Under the pieces are notes generated by a model that saw only the letters and a program-made list of their open reading frames with translations, did not search any database and was not told where the DNA came from. From NCBI GenBank assembly GCA_937915565.1, contig CALDMH010000157.1:1-6997 (forward strand): a stretch of 6,997 nt of DNA, written 5' to 3'. The position numbers were made by a program, and so were the translations under genes. Below are positions 4,899 to 6,997 of this stretch, piece after piece; positions within the stretch are counted from its first letter, which is position 1, and every line of letters starts with the position of its first letter. The stretch comes from an uncultured Clostridia bacterium (GTDB lineage: Bacteria > Bacillota > Clostridia > Christensenellales > Borkfalkiaceae).

Positions 4899-6074
4899 TC
4901 AGTTAAGTTTTTGGTCGCCGAATTTTATCCAGCCGAGCTTACGGAACAGTTCGGAAAACCCAAACGACAACGCCGCGGGAAGAATGAAAAGCAAAAGAGC
5001 GATTCCCACGGCAAGCACGACGGGATTCATTCCCACGCTCGCCTCTATCGTTCCGAAAACGCCTACGAGTCCGCTCGTACCCATTCCTCCGCCCGTCGCG
5101 TTGCACTTCAACTTAAACAAACACGTTGAAACAGGACCTAAAATCGCGCTGGCGATTATTTCGGGAAGCATTATCACGGGTTTTTTCATTATATTCGGAA
5201 TTTGAAGCATACTCGTTCCTATTCCTTGCGAAATCAACCCCGATATACCGTTTTCCCTGAACGAGGCGACGGCAAAACCTATCATATGACAACAGCAACC
5301 GACAACCGCCGCTCCGCCCGCTATAAGCATAGCGTCGTCCGTAATTCCGCTTGCGACGGAAATCCATATCGCCGCGGAAGACGTTGGCATCGTGAGCAAA
5401 ACGCCCATAATCACCGAAATGATTATTCCCATAAAGAACGGGGTGATTTCGGTGGCTATGGAAATTAAGTTTCCGAGTTTTGAAATAAGCCAGATAAAAG
5501 GATATGCGACGAAGCAACCGGCAAAGCAAAGCAATAACGTTCCGAGCGGAACTACGAGAATATCGAGTTTTGTTTTGCCTGCGTAAAGAGAAACTATTTC
5601 TATCGCCATAAGCGCAACGACGTACGCCCCGATCGGATTGCCGCAAACGCCGAGCGCAACGGATGCGTTCTGCATTATTATTTTATCCGAAAACGCGCCC
5701 GCAAAGCCCGCCACCGCTGCGGAAAACGTAACGAGTTTTCCTCTTTTAAGAGCGTTGGCTATGCCTACGCCTATTCCCGCGCCCATAAGAGTTTTGGCAA
5801 AATTCGCTATCGCCATAAGCGCGTTCCCGACGTAATTGTCGCCAACCCAGTTCGCTATCATAGCCAGAATCGTCCCTGCGATAAGCGTGCAGAAAAGCCC
5901 TTGCGCCATACCCGAAAACGCGTCGATAAACCACCTCGACGCAAGTTTTTTAACGACTGCCATAACTCCGTTTTCGTTTTTCCCGCTTTCGGTTACTTTA
6001 CTTTCGGCATTTTTGCTTTCGGGTTTTTCACTTTCGCAAAGTCCGTTTTTTTTTCGTTCGTTTTTTTCGTTCAT
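4899..6074 (-). CDS. PfoR-like PTS EIIC-type membrane protein (PTS_EIIC_2 family)
   Basis: Polytopic inner-membrane protein of 391 residues, similar to the stand-alone EIIC proteins that include the Clostridium perfringens regulator PfoR. Numbering from the ATG start: residues 1-35 are charged and contain an ESxxx repeat. About eight to ten hydrophobic segments follow. GNPIGAYVVALMAIEI and the nearby GKTKLDILVVP (about 145-178) and GGGMGTSGLVG (about 326-336) are family hallmarks. No EIIA or EIIB phosphorylation domain is attached or encoded nearby, so either it uses partners elsewhere or it is a sensor or non-PTS transporter; the substrate cannot be read from sequence. Start: the ATG at 6074 has GGAGTGA 8 nt upstream and is preferred. 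A GTG at 6086 would give 395 residues and a GTGA overlap with the phosphoesterase stop, but has no spaced ribosome site. Confidence 0.88.
   Translation of the reverse strand: MNEKNERKKNGLCESEKPESKNAESKVTESGKNENGVMAVVKKLASRWFIDAFSGMAQGLFCTLIAGTILAMIANWVGDNYVGNALMAIANFAKTLMGAGIGVGIANALKRGKLVTFSAAVAGFAGAFSDKIIMQNASVALGVCGNPIGAYVVALMAIEIVSLYAGKTKLDILVVPLGTLLLCFAGCFVAYPFIWLISKLGNLISIATEITPFFMGIIISVIMGVLLTMPTSSAAIWISVASGITDDAMLIAGGAAVVGCCCHMIGFAVASFRENGISGLISQGIGTSMLQIPNIMKKPVIMLPEIIASAILGPVSTCLFKLKCNATGGGMGTSGLVGVFGTIEASVGMNPVVLAVGIALLLFILPAALSFGFSELFRKLGWIKFGDQKLN
5976..6035 (-). repeat. Four 15-bp units encoding an ESxxx repeat
   Basis: Each unit starts GAAAG on the minus strand and encodes ESEKP, ESKNA, ESKVT and ESGKN in turn. 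They form a hydrophilic, charged N-terminal extension before the first membrane helix of the EIIC protein. The units have diverged, but keep the GAAAG start and 15-bp period, pointing to an old tandem duplication in frame. Confidence 0.75.
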
Positions 6075-6082
6075 AACAAATT

Positions 6083-6781
6083 TCACTCCGAAATAAGCGT
6101 GAGTTTATTGTCCGCTTGGTCGCACGAGGTGAGATAATACTCCACGCCGTTTTTTACTATTTTCAAATCGGTTCTGCAATCTTTTCCGTGCAGGTGACCG
6201 TAAACAACCTTTTTTACGTCGGCTTCTTCAAAAATTTTCGTAAAAAGCGAATCTTCGCGCCGTACGTTAAACGGCGGATAATGAATAAGACATATCATTT
6301 CGTCGCCGTCCTCTTTCACCTTTTGCGCGGCTGACACCGCAAGTTTTAACCGCTCCGCTTCGCGATAATATATTTTTCTGTCCTGCTCCTTGAAATCCGG
6401 CGAACCTTCGACGCACCAGCCTCTCGTTCCGCAAATAATCTTATTTCCGAATTTCACGCAGTCGTTTTGAAGAGCGTAAAAGCCCTCGGGAAGAGAATTT
6501 CTTATTTTAGATATACTTTTCCACCAGTAATCGTGATTGCCGCGTATCAGCGTTTTTTTGCCTTTTAAAGGAATTAAAACCGAGATGTCTTCCAACGCTT
6601 CGGGAAGTTCCATCGCCCAGCTTATATCGCCGCCGATTAAAACCACGTCGTCGTCGCTTACCTTTTTGTGCCAGTCTTCAAAAATCTTTTCGAGATAGTT
6701 TTCCCACTTCGAGCCGAAAATATCCATAGGCTTCGAGCCTTTGCTGCACATATGAAGGTCGCTGACGGCAAAAATTCTCAC
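6083..6781 (-). CDS. Calcineurin-like metallophosphoesterase (COG1768-like phosphohydrolase)
   Basis: Soluble 232-residue two-metal phosphoesterase. All motifs of the fold are present in order: D-x-H (Asp8, His10) in SDLHM, GD (Gly51-Asp52) in GGDISWAM, GNHDYWW (81-87), a lone His167 in CLIHYPP, and GHLHG (195-199). The length and the signatures PMDIFGSKWENY near 18-29 and CGTRGW (117-122) fit a conserved clostridial group of predicted phosphohydrolases; the substrate is unknown. The start is GTG at 6781, with AGGAGG 9 nt upstream; the next in-frame ATG (Met11) would cut off the metal-binding Asp8 and His10. It is first in a unit with the EIIC gene, whose ATG follows after 8 nt. Expression comes from a strong promoter giving a leader of only about 15-16 nt. 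Confidence 0.94.
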   Translation of the reverse strand: MRIFAVSDLHMCSKGSKPMDIFGSKWENYLEKIFEDWHKKVSDDDVVLIGGDISWAMELPEALEDISVLIPLKGKKTLIRGNHDYWWKSISKIRNSLPEGFYALQNDCVKFGNKIICGTRGWCVEGSPDFKEQDRKIYYREAERLKLAVSAAQKVKEDGDEMICLIHYPPFNVRREDSLFTKIFEEADVKKVVYGHLHGKDCRTDLKIVKNGVEYYLTSCDQADNKLTLISE

Positions 6782-6790
6782 TTGGTTTTT

Positions 6791-6796
6791 CCTCCT
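6791..6796 (-). promoter_or_regulatory. Ribosome binding site of the metallophosphoesterase
   Basis: AGGAGG on the minus strand, 9 nt from the GTG start. It supports GTG at 6781 as the true start. It lies at the very 5' end of the predicted transcript. Confidence 0.85.
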
Positions 6797-6802
6797 TTAT
6801 CG

Positions 6803-6831
6803 ATTTTATCACTTTCTGCCTTTTTTTTCAA
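6803..6831 (-). promoter_or_regulatory. Promoter of the metallophosphoesterase-EIIC unit
   Basis: -35 TTGAAA (6826-6831), 17-bp spacer, -10 TAAAAT (6803-6808) with an extended TG one base upstream. This is a strong sigma-A pattern. The start would be near 6796-6797, so the mRNA begins almost at its Shine-Dalgarno sequence. Confidence 0.75.
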
Positions 6832-6834
6832 GTC

Positions 6835-6875
6835 TTTTAACGCGCGCAACGCAAAAAGCTTAACGTGCGTAACGT
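6835..6875. repeat. Two direct copies of a 16-bp motif upstream of the promoter
   Basis: TTAACGCGCGCAACGC (6837-6852) and TTAACGTGCGTAACGT (6860-6875) fit TTAACGYGCGYAACGY and differ only by C/T changes. Their starts are 23 bp apart, about two helical turns, and they sit directly upstream of the -35 box. Placement suits an activator or repressor site. Each copy also carries CGTTR twice on the minus strand, 9 bp apart. Confidence 0.45.
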
Positions 6876-6898
6876 AAATGTTTAACCGTTCACGGCAC

Positions 6899-6929
6899 AA
6901 AAAAAGCCCGAAGGAATTATCCTTCGGGC
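6899..6929 (-). terminator. Intrinsic terminator of the unit entering from the right edge
   Basis: Perfect 10-bp stem GCCCGAAGGA / TCCTTCGGGC (6920-6929 and 6906-6915) with a four-base TAAT loop, followed on the minus strand by seven T (6899-6905). Confidence 0.95.
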
Positions 6930-6997
6930 AAAGTTGACGTCGTCGTCAGGTGTTCCCCGGGTAAATCGGTAAATCAAAGAATCCCGAACATACCTCA
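6930..6997 (-). other. 3' end of an unidentified transcribed unit
   Basis: This 68-bp stretch lies just upstream of a strong minus-strand terminator, so it should be the tail of a gene or RNA. One frame is open from the edge and ends at TGA (6946-6948), reading ...EVCSGFFDLPIYPGNT, with the terminator stem 16 nt further on. It may be the end of a protein, but I recognise no family. A small hairpin TGACG-ACGA-CGTCA (6935-6948) and a duplicated GTAAATC (6961-6967, 6969-6975) are also present. A structured RNA such as 6S cannot be excluded from so little sequence; there is no CCA end of a tRNA or tmRNA. Confidence 0.35.

Noticed and set aside
5113..5646. Minus-strand open frame of 177 codons rich in Arg, Ser, Tyr and Asn
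   Set aside because: Out-of-frame shadow inside the EIIC gene; composition is typical of a shifted reading of membrane-protein codons.
6075..6086. GTG start of the EIIC gene overlapping the phosphoesterase stop (GTGA)
   Set aside because: It has no properly spaced ribosome site, while the ATG at 6074 has GGAGTGA 8 nt upstream. Not fully excluded.
6930..6997. 6S RNA or tmRNA 3' end
   Set aside because: No CCA end or recognisable domain; too little sequence for a call, so reported only as an unidentified 3' end.

Overview
The window looks like chromosomal DNA of an endospore-forming Bacillota, most likely a clostridial lineage. The evidence is a yabP-yabQ-divIC sporulation/division cluster, a clostridial-type PfoR-like PTS EIIC membrane protein, strong GGAGG ribosome binding sites, and compact intrinsic terminators with U-tracts. 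I cannot name a genus. All seven intact genes and the one partial gene lie on the minus strand, so transcription runs from high to low coordinates. I see no rRNA, tRNA, CRISPR array, insertion sequence or phage gene. No gene-free gap exceeds about 300 bases; the largest are 1739-1999 and 6782-6997.

Layout in the direction of transcription. (a) 6930-6997 is the 3' end of an unidentified unit entering from the right edge, closed by a terminator at 6899-6929. (b) A strong sigma-A-type promoter at 6803-6831, preceded by two copies of a 16-bp motif, drives a two-gene unit: a calcineurin-like metallophosphoesterase (6083-6781) and a PfoR-like EIIC protein (4899-6074). (c) A hairpin at 4839-4871 ends this unit, and its 3' arm is also the ribosome binding site of yabP. 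(d) Five tightly packed genes follow: yabP, yabQ, divIC, a Ppx/GppA phosphatase and an M50-family membrane metallopeptidase. They overlap or sit 21 nt apart and end at a terminator at 1941-1967. (e) gyrB has its own consensus promoter (1822-1850) and a leader with a hairpin. It runs off the left edge after 579 codons.

How the parts fit together. YabP and YabQ are mother-cell proteins of spore coat and cortex formation, and DivIC is a divisome protein. This gene order is the one known from Bacillus subtilis, here with ppx and an M50 protease added directly after divIC. The most interesting points are: the hairpin before yabP, which looks like a combined terminator and ribosome-site lock overlapping a possible sigma-E promoter; a 191-bp same-strand overlap of yabQ into divIC; and a GyrB ATPase pocket lacking the arginine equivalent to E. 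coli R136 (the classic coumarin contact) and the lysine equivalent to K110. I found no clearly new multi-gene system.
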